Shown: positions 1 to 8,161, counted from the first letter of the stretch. The stretch is 17,802 bases of DNA from an uncultured Muribaculaceae bacterium (GCA_910586455.1 CAJUHX010000029.1:1-17802), one strand, 5' to 3'. The notes: generated from the sequence alone by a model not told the origin. A program made the numbers and translations.

Positions 1-784
1 GTGTACACCGAAGATTGAGTCGGCTATTGGCCTGTTCGAGGTTCTCGGCCTTGCCTATGTCAATCCAGTTGTATGGGGTTGCGGGTTCATAGGCCATGAA
101 AGTATTATCGTGGCAGTTGTCGATATAGAAATCGATTATTGAGAACTTGCACACACCGTCAAGTGTATCCCTGTGGGCTTCTTTGCTCTGCAGGGATTCG
201 TTGTATTTGGCCAGACGGTTGAATATTTCCGGCGACACAATATGCACGCCGCCGAACGCCCGCAGGCTGCAGCTGTCGAGGTCGGCTCCGTCGGGACGCA
301 CTTGTCCGGTGGCCAGATTGCGCCATCCGCGCATGTGTCCGGCGCTGTCGAATGCCAGATAGCGCTGTGTGCGGCGTTCTTTCACCAGCAGTGTGGCCAT
401 GGCTCCGGAGGCACAGGCCTGACTCTGCATGGCCCCGAGGTCGAAATCGGTGAGGATGTCGGCATTGTGTATCAGCACAGGCTCACTGTCGCCAAGCAGA
501 CGGTGTGCGTACAGCAGGCCGCCGCCGGTGTCGAGCAGCATGTCGGATTCGTCGCTCAGCATTATGTCGGTCCCGAAGTTATCCTGCTGTCTGAGGTAGT
601 CGGCAATCTGGTCGGCGAAGTGGTGTACGTTTACCACAAACTCGCGTATGCCGTATTCTTTCAGTTTTTCGATTACCCTGCCGAGCATGGGTTCACCGCC
701 TACAGGAGCGAGTGCCTTGGGGTGGAAGTCGGTCCAGGGCTTGAGGCGAGTGCCCAGACCGGCGGCGAATAACAGGGCTTTCAT
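1..784 (-). CDS. MurU-like sugar-1-phosphate nucleotidyltransferase (3' end beyond the window)
   Basis: The visible 261 residues are a Rossmann-type NTP transferase. The N-terminus has the GLGTR nucleotide-binding loop (residues 9-13), then P16 and K23 of the usual pyrophosphorylase signature. A DTGGG segment (85-89) and an HNAD motif (106-109) follow, with D109 the expected metal ligand. The closing part has a WIDIG segment. This architecture matches MurU (N-acetylmuramate-1-phosphate uridylyltransferase) and related sugar-1-phosphate nucleotidyltransferases. By family knowledge MurU makes UDP-MurNAc from MurNAc-1-phosphate in the cytoplasm, bypassing de novo synthesis. The ATG overlaps the stop of the upstream kinase by one base (TGATG), which suggests translational coupling and supports pairing with an AmgK-type kinase. 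No stop occurs before base 1, so the 3' end is missing, though probably only by a few residues. A mannose-1-phosphate guanylyltransferase or heptose-1-phosphate transferase role cannot be excluded from sequence alone; the neighbour favours MurU. Confidence 0.85.
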   Translation of the reverse strand, partial: MKALLFAAGLGTRLKPWTDFHPKALAPVGGEPMLGRVIEKLKEYGIREFVVNVHHFADQIADYLRQQDNFGTDIMLSDESDMLLDTGGGLLYAHRLLGDSEPVLIHNADILTDFDLGAMQSQACASGAMATLLVKERRTQRYLAFDSAGHMRGWRNLATGQVRPDGADLDSCSLRAFGGVHIVSPEIFNRLAKYNESLQSKEAHRDTLDGVCKFSIIDFYIDNCHDNTFMAYEPATPYNWIDIGKAENLEQANSRLNLRCT

Positions 785-2214
785 CAGCGTGCGCTGAAAT
801 TCTGTTCGATATCCTGCTCGCGGTGTACCAGCTCCACCTTTACGTTATGAAGGCGGTTGATGTGCTCGGCCATCTTCTGTGCGCAGTATACCGAGCGGTG
901 CTGGCCGCCGGTGCAGCCGAACGAAACCATCAGGTTTGTGAATCCGCGCTCTTTGTATCGGGTCACTGATGCGTCGACAAGGGCATAGCAATGGTCGAGG
1001 AAGGTCAGAACCTCGCCGTCGTCCTCAAGAAATTCTATTACCGGTCGGTCAAGGCCGGTGAAAGGCTTGTATCGCTCGTATTTGCCGGGGTTGTTCACAG
1101 CGCGGCAGTCAAACACGTATCCGCCACCGTTGCCCGAGGCGTCGTTGGGTATGCCTTTTTTGTAGGCGAAGCTCATGACCTTTACGGTAAGGGCACGCTT
1201 CTGTAGTTCGTCGGTAAACTGTTTCATGTTTACCAGGCGCATCAGTACCTCCGACAGGTACGGGTACTCATTGTATGGCCGGTCGAGCAACGAGCGCAGG
1301 TTGGCTATGGCGAAAGGCACACTTTGCATAAAGTGCGGCTTCTTTTCGAAGTAGCCGCGGAAGCCATAGGCGCCAAGCACCTGCATAGTGCGGAAAAGCA
1401 CAAAGTGACGCAATGTGCCGTAGAACTGCTCTTCGTCGACATCGATATACTTGGCCAGCGACCGGCGGTACACTTCTATGAGGTCGCGGCGCAGGCTGTT
1501 GGGCAGGTTTGCCTTGGCCTGCCAGAGGAAGGCAGCGACATCGTAGTAGAACGGGCCCTTGCGGCCTCCCTGAAAGTCGATCATCCATGGGTGTCCGTCG
1601 TATATCATTACGTTGCGCGACTGGAAGTCGCGGTACATGAATGTGTCGGAGCATGATTTCAGCAGCACCTCGCACATGGCCTGGAAGTCATCTTCAAGGC
1701 GCGATTCGTCGAACTCCAGACCTGTAGCTTTCAGAAAACAGTATTTGAAGTAGTTGAGGTCCCAGAGTATTGAACGGCTGTCGAACTCCACCGCCGGATA
1801 GCATTTGCAGAAATCAAGCCCCCGGGCACCGGCGAACTGAAAGTCGGGCAGCAGACTTATGGTCCGGGCCAGCAGGTCGCGCTCCTCTACCGAAAACGAA
1901 CGGGTCTTGCGCCCCTTTTCAATGGCATTGAACAGCAGGGTATCGTCGAGGTCCTGCTGCAGGTAAGCCATACGGTCGGGGCTCACAGCCACCACCTCGG
2001 GAACCGGCAGCCCCTGTTCACGGAAGTGATTGTCGAGGTACAGGAAGGCTTCGTTTTCTTCCTTGCAGGTACCGAGTACGCCTATGAGCGTGTCGCCCGG
2101 TTTGCCGAGGCGGAAATATCGGCGGTTTGAGCCGGAGCTGGGCAGTTCGGTAATTTCGGCCGGCTCGGTTCCGGCATAGTGAGTGTATAGGTCTTTCAGT
2201 GAGCTGGTGTCCAT
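784..2214 (-). CDS. AmgK-like amino-sugar kinase fused to a RapZ C-terminal domain
   Basis: A 476-residue two-domain protein. Residues about 25-330 form an APH/choline-kinase fold. The catalytic loop is YRDFQSRN (D196 the likely catalytic base, N201) and the metal-binding motif is DFQGG (D213), followed by a YYDVAAFLWQA helix. The RD...N/DFQ pairing resembles AmgK, the anomeric kinase for MurNAc and GlcNAc. Residues about 342-476 match the C-terminal half of RapZ: SFAYKKGIP (348-356), VFDCR (367-371), TGLDRPV (386-392) and CTGGQHRSVY (434-443). The RapZ N-terminal P-loop ATPase half is absent. Known roles of the RapZ C-terminal domain in E. coli are binding of GlmZ RNA and of glucosamine-6-phosphate. 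The ATG at 2214 was chosen because the longer reading frame runs back into recQ and its extra 57 residues are unlike any domain. The next gene overlaps by one base. Regulation of the kinase by its fused domain is inference. Confidence 0.88.
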   Translation of the reverse strand: MDTSSLKDLYTHYAGTEPAEITELPSSGSNRRYFRLGKPGDTLIGVLGTCKEENEAFLYLDNHFREQGLPVPEVVAVSPDRMAYLQQDLDDTLLFNAIEKGRKTRSFSVEERDLLARTISLLPDFQFAGARGLDFCKCYPAVEFDSRSILWDLNYFKYCFLKATGLEFDESRLEDDFQAMCEVLLKSCSDTFMYRDFQSRNVMIYDGHPWMIDFQGGRKGPFYYDVAAFLWQAKANLPNSLRRDLIEVYRRSLAKYIDVDEEQFYGTLRHFVLFRTMQVLGAYGFRGYFEKKPHFMQSVPFAIANLRSLLDRPYNEYPYLSEVLMRLVNMKQFTDELQKRALTVKVMSFAYKKGIPNDASGNGGGYVFDCRAVNNPGKYERYKPFTGLDRPVIEFLEDDGEVLTFLDHCYALVDASVTRYKERGFTNLMVSFGCTGGQHRSVYCAQKMAEHINRLHNVKVELVHREQDIEQNFSAR

Positions 2215-2276
2215 TTCAGGGGGAGTAGGGGTGTTGTGGGGTGGGATTATGAATGTGATGTGAATGTGGCGTAGGA
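2215..2276 (-). other. C-rich, G-poor linker between recQ and the kinase gene; possible Rho-loading site
   Basis: Read on the coding strand, the linker and the recQ stop contain only two G in the 60 bases 2221-2280, while about half the bases are C. The direct repeat CACATTCA occurs twice, 11 bp apart (2261-2268 and 2250-2257). No hairpin with a T-run and no TAnnTTTG promoter was found. C-over-G bias of this kind is the hallmark of Rho utilisation sites, so partial termination after recQ is possible. The functional reading is inference. Confidence 0.35.
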
Positions 2277-4454
2277 TCAGTTGCCGTGTTCCGACAGGAA
2301 CTTGATGCGCAGCAGACGTACTTCTTCTTCTTTGTAGTCGGGACACAGCTGGCGGTATGCCTCGTCGAGGTCGTCGGTATCGCACTCGCGGAAGTACTCG
2401 AACACTTCGTCCTGATCTTCTTCGTCGATGTACTCGTCGAGGAAGTACGAAATGTTGATTTTGGTGCCTGAGTTAACAATGGCTTCGATTTCTTCCAGCA
2501 GCTGGTCGAAGTCGAGGTTGTTCGACACGGCTATTTCGCTCAGGTCGATTTTTCGGTCTATGGCCTGTATAATCTGAATTTTGAGTTTCGACTTATTAGC
2601 TACCGAGCGCACGCGCAAGTCCTCGGGACGCTCGATTTCGTTTTCCGACACATACTGCTTTATGATTCGCACAAAGTCGGCGCCATAGCGCTGGGCTTTG
2701 CCTGCGCCCACACCGGGCACATTCTGCATTTCGTCCAGAGTAATCGGGTAGGTGGTAGCCATGGCCTCGAGCGACGGGTCCTGGAAAATTACGTATGGGG
2801 GCAGCTGAAGGTCGTGGGCTATTTTTTTGCGCAGAGCCGACAGAATGGCAAACAGTTCCGGGTCGGCGGCGAAAGCCGAGCCACCTTTGAGCTCTACTTC
2901 TTCATCCTCGTTGAACTCATTGTCTTCTACGATTTTAAACGATTTCGGACGATCCATGAATTCATGTCCGGCTTTGGTCAGGCGCACGACTCCGTAGTTA
3001 TCTATGTCGCGTTCCATGTAGCCGGCCAGCTCGCCCTGGCGCAGTACAGTTCCCAGATAGCGGGGGTCGGTTCCTTCGGCGCAACCGAAAACTTCAAGGT
3101 CATCGAGGTGGTACGATTTAATGTCGGCGGTTGCACGGCCGATCATCACGTCCACAATCTGTTCGGCTTTAAATTTCTCTTTAACAGCCGCTACTGTTTC
3201 AAGTACGGCAAGTAAATCCTCTTTTGCTTCCACTTTCTTTTTCGTGTTATGGCAGTTGTCGCAATTGTCGCATTTTTCTGCAGGGTAATCTTCTCCGAAA
3301 TAATGCAGGAGTGCTTTGCGGCGGCATACCGACGACTCGGCGTAGGCGGCTGTTTCGATCAGCAGCTGGCGTCCGATTTCCTGTTCGGCGGCAGGCTTTC
3401 CCTGCATGAACTTTTCGAGTTTCTGCAGGTCTTTGTGAGCATAGAATGTGATACAGTGGCCTTCTCCACCGTCGCGTCCGGCGCGTCCGGTTTCCTGATA
3501 GTAACCTTCGAGCGACTTGGGCATGTCGTGGTGAATCACAAAGCGCACATCGGGTTTGTCAATGCCCATGCCAAAGGCTATTGTGGCTACAATCACGTCC
3601 ACTTTCTCCATCAGGAAGGCGTCCTGATTGTCGGAGCGGGTGGCTGCGTCCATGCCGGCATGGTATGGCAGCGCGCTGATGTTGTTGACCCTGAGCAGCT
3701 CGGCCAGTTCTTCCACACGCTTGCGGCTGAGGCAGTAGATTATGCCCGATTTGCCGGGGTTCTGCTTTATGAAGCGTATGATGTCGTGGTCGGTGTTCTT
3801 GGTCTTGGGCCTTACCTCATAGAACAGGTTGGGGCGGTTGAACGACGATTTGAACACAGTGGCATCGCTCATACCCAGGTTTTTCTGGATATCGTGCTGC
3901 ACCTTTGGGGTGGCAGTGGCGGTGAGTGCTATTACCGGACGGTTGCCTATTTCGTTGATTATAGGGCGTATGCGGCGATACTCGGGTCTGAAATCATGCC
4001 CCCACTCCGATATGCAGTGCGCCTCGTCGATGGCGTAGAACGATATTGTCACCGTTTTCAGAAACTCTATGTTCTCTTCTTTGGTCAGCGACTCCGGAGC
4101 CACGTACAGCAGCTTGGTGAGGCCGTTGCTTATGTCGGCTTTCACCTGGTCGATGGCCGCACGGGTAAGCGATGAATTCAGAAAGTGTGCCACGCTGTCG
4201 TTGGCACTGAAGTGCCGCATGGCATCAACCTGGTTCTTCATCAGTGCAATCAGCGGCGACACAACTATAGCCGTGCCTTCGCAGATCAGTGCAGGCAACT
4301 GGTAGCAAAGCGACTTGCCACCGCCGGTGGGCATAAGCACAAAGGTATCGCGACCGCTGAGCAGCGACTCGATAATGGCCTGTTGATTGCCTTTGAATGT
4401 GTCGAAACCGAAATGTTCTTTGAGCGCTTCGGTCAGTGTTGTGTTGCCTGTCAT
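2277..4454 (-). CDS. recQ: ATP-dependent DNA helicase RecQ
   Basis: A 725-residue superfamily 2 helicase that unwinds DNA 3'-5' in recombination and replication-fork repair. Visible parts in order are Walker A MPTGGGKS (41-48), DEAH (143-146) running into the aromatic-rich loop HCISEWGHDFRP, TAT motif III (178-180), and motif VI QETGRAGRDG (320-329). The zinc-binding RecQ-Ct region follows, with cysteines 377, 395, 398 and 401. A winged-helix region comes next, then an HRDC domain (about 531-604) with the NVPGVGAGKAQRYG hairpin. The remaining 120 residues form an acidic, helical tail resembling the helix-turn-helix extension seen on RecQ of Bacteroidota and Firmicutes. An SD-like GGAG sits eight bases before the ATG, which is unusual in this window. 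It follows clpX by 73 bp with no terminator hairpin, so cotranscription with clpPX is likely. Confidence 0.96.
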   Translation of the reverse strand: MTGNTTLTEALKEHFGFDTFKGNQQAIIESLLSGRDTFVLMPTGGGKSLCYQLPALICEGTAIVVSPLIALMKNQVDAMRHFSANDSVAHFLNSSLTRAAIDQVKADISNGLTKLLYVAPESLTKEENIEFLKTVTISFYAIDEAHCISEWGHDFRPEYRRIRPIINEIGNRPVIALTATATPKVQHDIQKNLGMSDATVFKSSFNRPNLFYEVRPKTKNTDHDIIRFIKQNPGKSGIIYCLSRKRVEELAELLRVNNISALPYHAGMDAATRSDNQDAFLMEKVDVIVATIAFGMGIDKPDVRFVIHHDMPKSLEGYYQETGRAGRDGGEGHCITFYAHKDLQKLEKFMQGKPAAEQEIGRQLLIETAAYAESSVCRRKALLHYFGEDYPAEKCDNCDNCHNTKKKVEAKEDLLAVLETVAAVKEKFKAEQIVDVMIGRATADIKSYHLDDLEVFGCAEGTDPRYLGTVLRQGELAGYMERDIDNYGVVRLTKAGHEFMDRPKSFKIVEDNEFNEDEEVELKGGSAFAADPELFAILSALRKKIAHDLQLPPYVIFQDPSLEAMATTYPITLDEMQNVPGVGAGKAQRYGADFVRIIKQYVSENEIERPEDLRVRSVANKSKLKIQIIQAIDRKIDLSEIAVSNNLDFDQLLEEIEAIVNSGTKINISYFLDEYIDEEDQDEVFEYFRECDTDDLDEAYRQLCPDYKEEEVRLLRIKFLSEHGN

Positions 4455-4527
4455 GGAATTGACTCCGTTAATTGATTGATATTCGGTATACGATTACGAA
4501 GATGTTGCGTTTGTTTGACTGATAGAA

Positions 4528-5760
4528 TTAATGATGAATTTTGGTAGACTTGGCCAGCTGGTCGGCGACGAGCTGGCGGGTAACTGTGAACTGCTTGGCA
4601 TCGGTGCCGGGTATCTCATACATGGAGTCAATCATTACCGATTCCACTATTGAGCGCAGACCGCGGGCGCCGAGCTTGTATTTTACAGCAGTGTCGACAA
4701 TCAGGTCAAGGGCGTCTTCGTTGAATTTCAGCTTCACTCCGTCCATCTTGAACAGTTTTTCGTACTGCCTGGTGATGGCGTTCTTGGGCTCGGTGAGCAC
4801 TCGGCGCAGGGCTTCGCGGTTCAGCGGCTCAAGATGGGTGAGAATGGGCAGTCGGCCTATGATTTCGGGTATAAGGCCGAATGATTTCAGGTCCTGGGGT
4901 TCTACATATTGCAGATAATCGTCTTTTTTCACTCGGCGTTGCGAGCCGGTGGCATAGCCTACGGCATGCGAGTTCAGGCGATGTGCTATCTTCTGTTCTA
5001 TGCCGTCGAAGGCTCCGCCGCAGATAAACAGTATGTTTTTGGTATCGACCGGAATCATACGCTGTTCGGGGTGCTTGCGGCCACCCTGCGGCGGCACGTT
5101 CACCACCGAGCCTTCGAGCAACTTCAGCAGACCCTGCTGCACGCCTTCGCCGCTTACGTCGCGGGTAATCGAGGGGTTGTCGCCCTTGCGCGCTATTTTG
5201 TCGATTTCGTCGATGAACACTATGCCTCGCTCGGCCTTGGCCACATCGTAGTCGGCGGCCTGCAGCAGGCGTGTGAGCAGGCTTTCGATGTCTTCGCCCA
5301 CATAGCCGGCCTGAGTCAGCACGGTGGCGTCGACTATGGTGAACGGTACATCAAGCAGGCGGGCAATGGTCTTGGCTATAAGGGTCTTGCCGGTGCCGGT
5401 GGGGCCTACCATTATGATGTTGCTCTTTTCGATGTCAGTGTCGTCGTCGGCCTGCATCAGACGTTTGTAGTGGTTGTACACAGCCACCGACAGGTATCGT
5501 TTGGCGCTTTCCTGACCAATTACATATTGGTCGAGGAATTCCTTGATTTGTACAGGCTTGGGTACGTCCGACAGTTTCTTGCCCAGGCTCTTTTTGCTGT
5601 TGCTTTTCTTTTCCTGCTCCATTTCTTGTATCATGCCGTTGATGACATCGATGCAGGAGTCGCATATAAATACACCGGGAGTGCCTCCGGGTACCAGAAA
5701 CTGTACTTCGGAGGCTGCGCGGCCACAGAAACTGCAACAGTTGTTCTTCGCTTTAGGCAT
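4528..5760 (-). CDS. clpX: ATP-dependent Clp protease ATP-binding subunit ClpX
   Basis: A 410-residue AAA+ unfoldase that delivers substrates to ClpP in the cytoplasm. The N-terminal zinc-binding domain has C9, C12, C33 and C36 and is followed by a charged linker. The AAA+ module shows Walker A GPTGTGKT (119-126), the pore-1 loop GYVG (152-155), Walker B IVFIDEID with D184 and E185, the RKH pore loop (228-230) and the sensor-2 arginine in GARGLR (R366). The ClpP-docking loop, IGF in E. coli, reads VGY here (267-269). Length and domain order are normal for the family. The ATG lies four bases after the clpP stop, so the two subunits are made from one message in near 1:1 coupling. No separate promoter or SD site was seen. 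Confidence 0.98.
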   Translation of the reverse strand: MPKAKNNCCSFCGRAASEVQFLVPGGTPGVFICDSCIDVINGMIQEMEQEKKSNSKKSLGKKLSDVPKPVQIKEFLDQYVIGQESAKRYLSVAVYNHYKRLMQADDDTDIEKSNIIMVGPTGTGKTLIAKTIARLLDVPFTIVDATVLTQAGYVGEDIESLLTRLLQAADYDVAKAERGIVFIDEIDKIARKGDNPSITRDVSGEGVQQGLLKLLEGSVVNVPPQGGRKHPEQRMIPVDTKNILFICGGAFDGIEQKIAHRLNSHAVGYATGSQRRVKKDDYLQYVEPQDLKSFGLIPEIIGRLPILTHLEPLNREALRRVLTEPKNAITRQYEKLFKMDGVKLKFNEDALDLIVDTAVKYKLGARGLRSIVESVMIDSMYEIPGTDAKQFTVTRQLVADQLAKSTKIHH

Positions 5761-5764
5761 AATA

Positions 5765-6469
5765 TCAGTTGTTGCTGTCGGTTTTGGGGTTTTTCACGAG
5801 CACGTGGTCGATCATGCCGTATTCTTTTGCTTCGGCGGCGGTCATCCAGTAGTCGCGGTCGGAGTCTTTCTCTACCTTTTCGAAGGGCTGTCCGGAGTGG
5901 TTGGCGATGATGTTGTAGAGTTCCGATTTGAGTTTTTTGATTTCGCGGGCGGTGATTTCGATATCCGAAGCCTGACCCTGGGCGCCTCCCATGGGCTGGT
6001 GAATCATCACGCGCGAGTGTGGCAGTGCATAGCGTTTTCCCTTTTCGCCGGCTACCAGCAGCACTGCGGCCATTGAGGCGGCCATGCCGGTGCAGATGGT
6101 GGCTACGTCGGAGCTTACGTACTGCATGGTGTCGTAGATACCCAGACCGGCGTAAACCGAGCCACCGGGCGAGTTGAGGTATATCGAGATGTCCTTGCCC
6201 GGATCGGCAGAGTCGAGATACAGCAACTGTGCCTGGATTACGTTGGCGGTGTAGTCGTTGACATCGGTGCCAAGAAATATGATGCGGTCCATCATCAGAC
6301 GCGAGAATACATCCATCTGCGCTACGTTGAGCTGGCGTTCCTCAATGATGGTGGGGCTTATATAGCTTGCCGATATCGCGGCAGAGGCCTTGGAGCTGTA
6401 CTGGTCCAGCGCCAGGCCGTTCATGCCTAAATGGTGAACCGCGAAATTGCGGAAATCGTTGTTGTTCAT
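5765..6469 (-). CDS. clpP: ATP-dependent Clp protease proteolytic subunit ClpP
   Basis: A 234-residue serine peptidase that forms the tetradecameric chamber of ClpXP. The catalytic triad is intact: S132 in GMAASMA, H157 in MIHQP and D206 in KDSDRDYW. The spacing (25 and 49 residues) equals that of the characterised S. aureus enzyme. The oligomer-sensing and handle region GGAQGQASDIEI is present. The N-terminus carries roughly 35 residues before the conserved PTIIEE segment, a probable propeptide; an alternative start at M16 would shorten it. The gene is first of a clpP-clpX-recQ run. It has its own predicted promoter about 80 bp upstream, and the tig terminator separates it from tig. Confidence 0.98.
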   Translation of the reverse strand: MNNNDFRNFAVHHLGMNGLALDQYSSKASAAISASYISPTIIEERQLNVAQMDVFSRLMMDRIIFLGTDVNDYTANVIQAQLLYLDSADPGKDISIYLNSPGGSVYAGLGIYDTMQYVSSDVATICTGMAASMAAVLLVAGEKGKRYALPHSRVMIHQPMGGAQGQASDIEITAREIKKLKSELYNIIANHSGQPFEKVEKDSDRDYWMTAAEAKEYGMIDHVLVKNPKTDSNN

Positions 6470-6690
6470 ATCTATTGTTTTACCTTGTTTTAGTTATTGG
6501 AAAACGGGGGGGCGCTCCAAAATGCGCCGCCTTCGCTCGCTCTTGATTATTCAAAATTACATAAAAAATTCCGAATATACAACATCTGAAATTTATTTTT
6601 GATTTTTTCTATGTAATATTGCTTGTCGCCGTAATACGTAATGGAGGCAAGGTGCTCTGCACTGCCGCTTTTGCTTCTGTTTGTGCGGTT
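6470..6690 (-). other. clpP leader and upstream intergenic region
   Basis: This is the main part of the longest gene-free stretch. From the predicted start near 6548 the leader would be about 79 nt. It contains a small hairpin, GGCGC with an 8-base loop and GCGCC (6511-6528), and a run of seven G:C pairs beside it. No clear Shine-Dalgarno site is present, only an AAGG about 13 bases before the ATG. Between the promoter and the tig terminator (about 6600-6690) nothing recognisable was found. Confidence 0.5.
6552..6583 (-). promoter_or_regulatory. Predicted clpP promoter (Bacteroidota type)
   Basis: On the minus strand GTTG (6583-6580), a 20-base spacer and TAATTTTG (6559-6552) fit the Bacteroidota primary sigma factor consensus TTTG, 19-21 bases, TAnnTTTG, with one mismatch in the -33 element. 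The start would fall near 6548. The layout is the same as for tig. Confidence 0.6.
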
Positions 6691-6733
6691 ATAGAAAAGT
6701 GCAGGGGAACCGGGCGTCGGCCGGTTCCCCTGC
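6691..6733 (-). terminator. Intrinsic terminator of tig
   Basis: A perfect 13-bp stem (6721-6733 pairing with 6701-6713) with a 7-base loop is followed on the minus strand by ACTTTTCTAT. It begins 22 bases after the tig stop. The strong G+C stem and T-run make this a convincing Rho-independent terminator that sets tig apart from clpPX. Confidence 0.88.
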
Positions 6734-6754
6734 AGGGTATTTGGTTTGTTTCGA

Positions 6755-8161
6755 TTATTCTGCGCTTTCTTCTGCGGCTTCTTCGGTGGCCTGGCTCTGG
6801 TGCTGGGCCATGTATGCGCGGTAGTCCTCGAGCGATACTTCTTCTACGTTCAGGGTCACGTTTTCGCGTACTACGGCAAAGAGCTTGAGGTCGCTTACTT
6901 CTTCTACGATGTGGCGGCGGTAGTTCTTGTCGGCCAGAATGTGCTTGGCGGCGTTGTCGATAGTGGCTTCGTCGGCGTTGAAGATACCGTACTGACGGAA
7001 CTGCTGCTGTGCGATGAACTTGGTGCGGGCCACGATGTCGGCTTCTTCGATTTTAACGTCGAATTTGGCGGCGATGGCTTCCTTGATGAGCTGCCATGTG
7101 AGGTCGGGCAGAACTTCGTCGTACACTTTGTCCATGTCGGTGTTCTCGTCAATGTTTTCTTCGTTGGCGAGCTTGAGCCATTTTTTCAGGAATTCCTTGG
7201 GCAGGTTGAGGTTGCCGTAGGTGTCCATGAGGTACTTTTTCAGCTCAAGGTTGCTGAAGTAATCGGTGGTGCTGCGGAACTGGACGGCCAGTACGTTGCG
7301 GATAGCCTTGTCGAACTCTTCGTCGTTGTGTACTTTGTCGCGACCGAATACGTTGTCGAAGAATTCCTGATCGTGCTCGGCGGGTTTTACAACGATGATT
7401 TCGGCGATAGACATCTCAAAGTCGCTCTTCACTTCGGAAGCCTGCTCTTTGTCGATGTTGAGCATAGAGGCGAGTTCGGCAGCGTTGCCTTCGCAGCTGT
7501 TGTAAGGGTTGAACACAACCTTGTCGTTCACTTTTTTGCCGATGAACTTGTCGGCTTCTTCCTTGCTCTTGAAGTACATGGGAGCCACGATGCCGCTGAT
7601 TACCTGAATGGCGTCTTCGGCGTCGTTTACGGTACCGTCTTCCTTAAGCTGCATGATAGAACCCTTTACGAGAGCCTTTTCATCTACTTCTTCGCCGGGT
7701 ACCTGTGCGCCGAAGCGCTCACGCAGGCTCTTGTCTTCGTCGGCTACCATCTGGTCGGTTACCTCGATGGCCTTGTAGGGCAGGGTTACTTCCTTGTCGA
7801 GCTTGAGGTCGATAGCCGGAGCGATACCTACTTCGTAAGTGAAGGTGTAGTCCTTGTCGGTGAGGTTGATTTCCTTGATTTCCTCGGCGATGGGTTGGCC
7901 GATGAGGTTGAGTTTCTGTTCTTTTATATAGTCGACAACGGCTTCGTAAACGCTGCGGTTGAGCACGTCGCTCTTTACCTGCTTGCCGAAACGCTGGCGC
8001 AGCTGTGGAAGGCTGATATGGCCCTTGCGGAAGCCGGGGATGTTATGGGTGTTGCCGATTTTGCGGAGCTCGGCATCGACTTTCGATGCATAGTCAGCTT
8101 CTTCAACCTGGGCAACTATCTTGCCGTTTACGTCGTCGATTTTTTCGAATGTAATATTCAT
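6755..8161 (-). CDS. tig: Trigger factor (ribosome-bound chaperone)
   Basis: A 468-residue protein that binds the ribosome exit tunnel and shields nascent chains. The N-terminal ribosome-binding domain contains the signature GFRKG (43-47) at the expected place, followed by a conserved helix with QRFGK. A middle region (about 150-240) occupies the place of the FKBP-type PPIase domain but is hard to recognise as such, so isomerase activity is doubtful. The long helical C-terminal arms end in a glutamate- and glutamine-rich acidic tail. Length is slightly above the E. coli protein (432). The loop just after GFRKG reads HISLP rather than KVPM, so the usual proline is shifted. The gene is a single transcription unit, with its own promoter and a strong terminator, immediately upstream of clpP. 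Folding and degradation genes are commonly neighbours in this way. Confidence 0.95.
   Translation of the reverse strand: MNITFEKIDDVNGKIVAQVEEADYASKVDAELRKIGNTHNIPGFRKGHISLPQLRQRFGKQVKSDVLNRSVYEAVVDYIKEQKLNLIGQPIAEEIKEINLTDKDYTFTYEVGIAPAIDLKLDKEVTLPYKAIEVTDQMVADEDKSLRERFGAQVPGEEVDEKALVKGSIMQLKEDGTVNDAEDAIQVISGIVAPMYFKSKEEADKFIGKKVNDKVVFNPYNSCEGNAAELASMLNIDKEQASEVKSDFEMSIAEIIVVKPAEHDQEFFDNVFGRDKVHNDEEFDKAIRNVLAVQFRSTTDYFSNLELKKYLMDTYGNLNLPKEFLKKWLKLANEENIDENTDMDKVYDEVLPDLTWQLIKEAIAAKFDVKIEEADIVARTKFIAQQQFRQYGIFNADEATIDNAAKHILADKNYRRHIVEEVSDLKLFAVVRENVTLNVEEVSLEDYRAYMAQHQSQATEEAAEESAE

Noticed and set aside
173..772. A 199-codon plus-strand open frame at the left edge
   Set aside because: The minus strand here encodes a clear nucleotidyltransferase (GLGTR and HNAD motifs) that runs out of the window; the plus frame is its shadow.
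2215..2385. A 57-residue N-terminal extension of the kinase-RapZ fusion reaching into recQ
   Set aside because: It would overlap recQ by over 100 bases and is rich in R and P with no domain. The ATG at 2214 begins right where the kinase homology starts to look natural.
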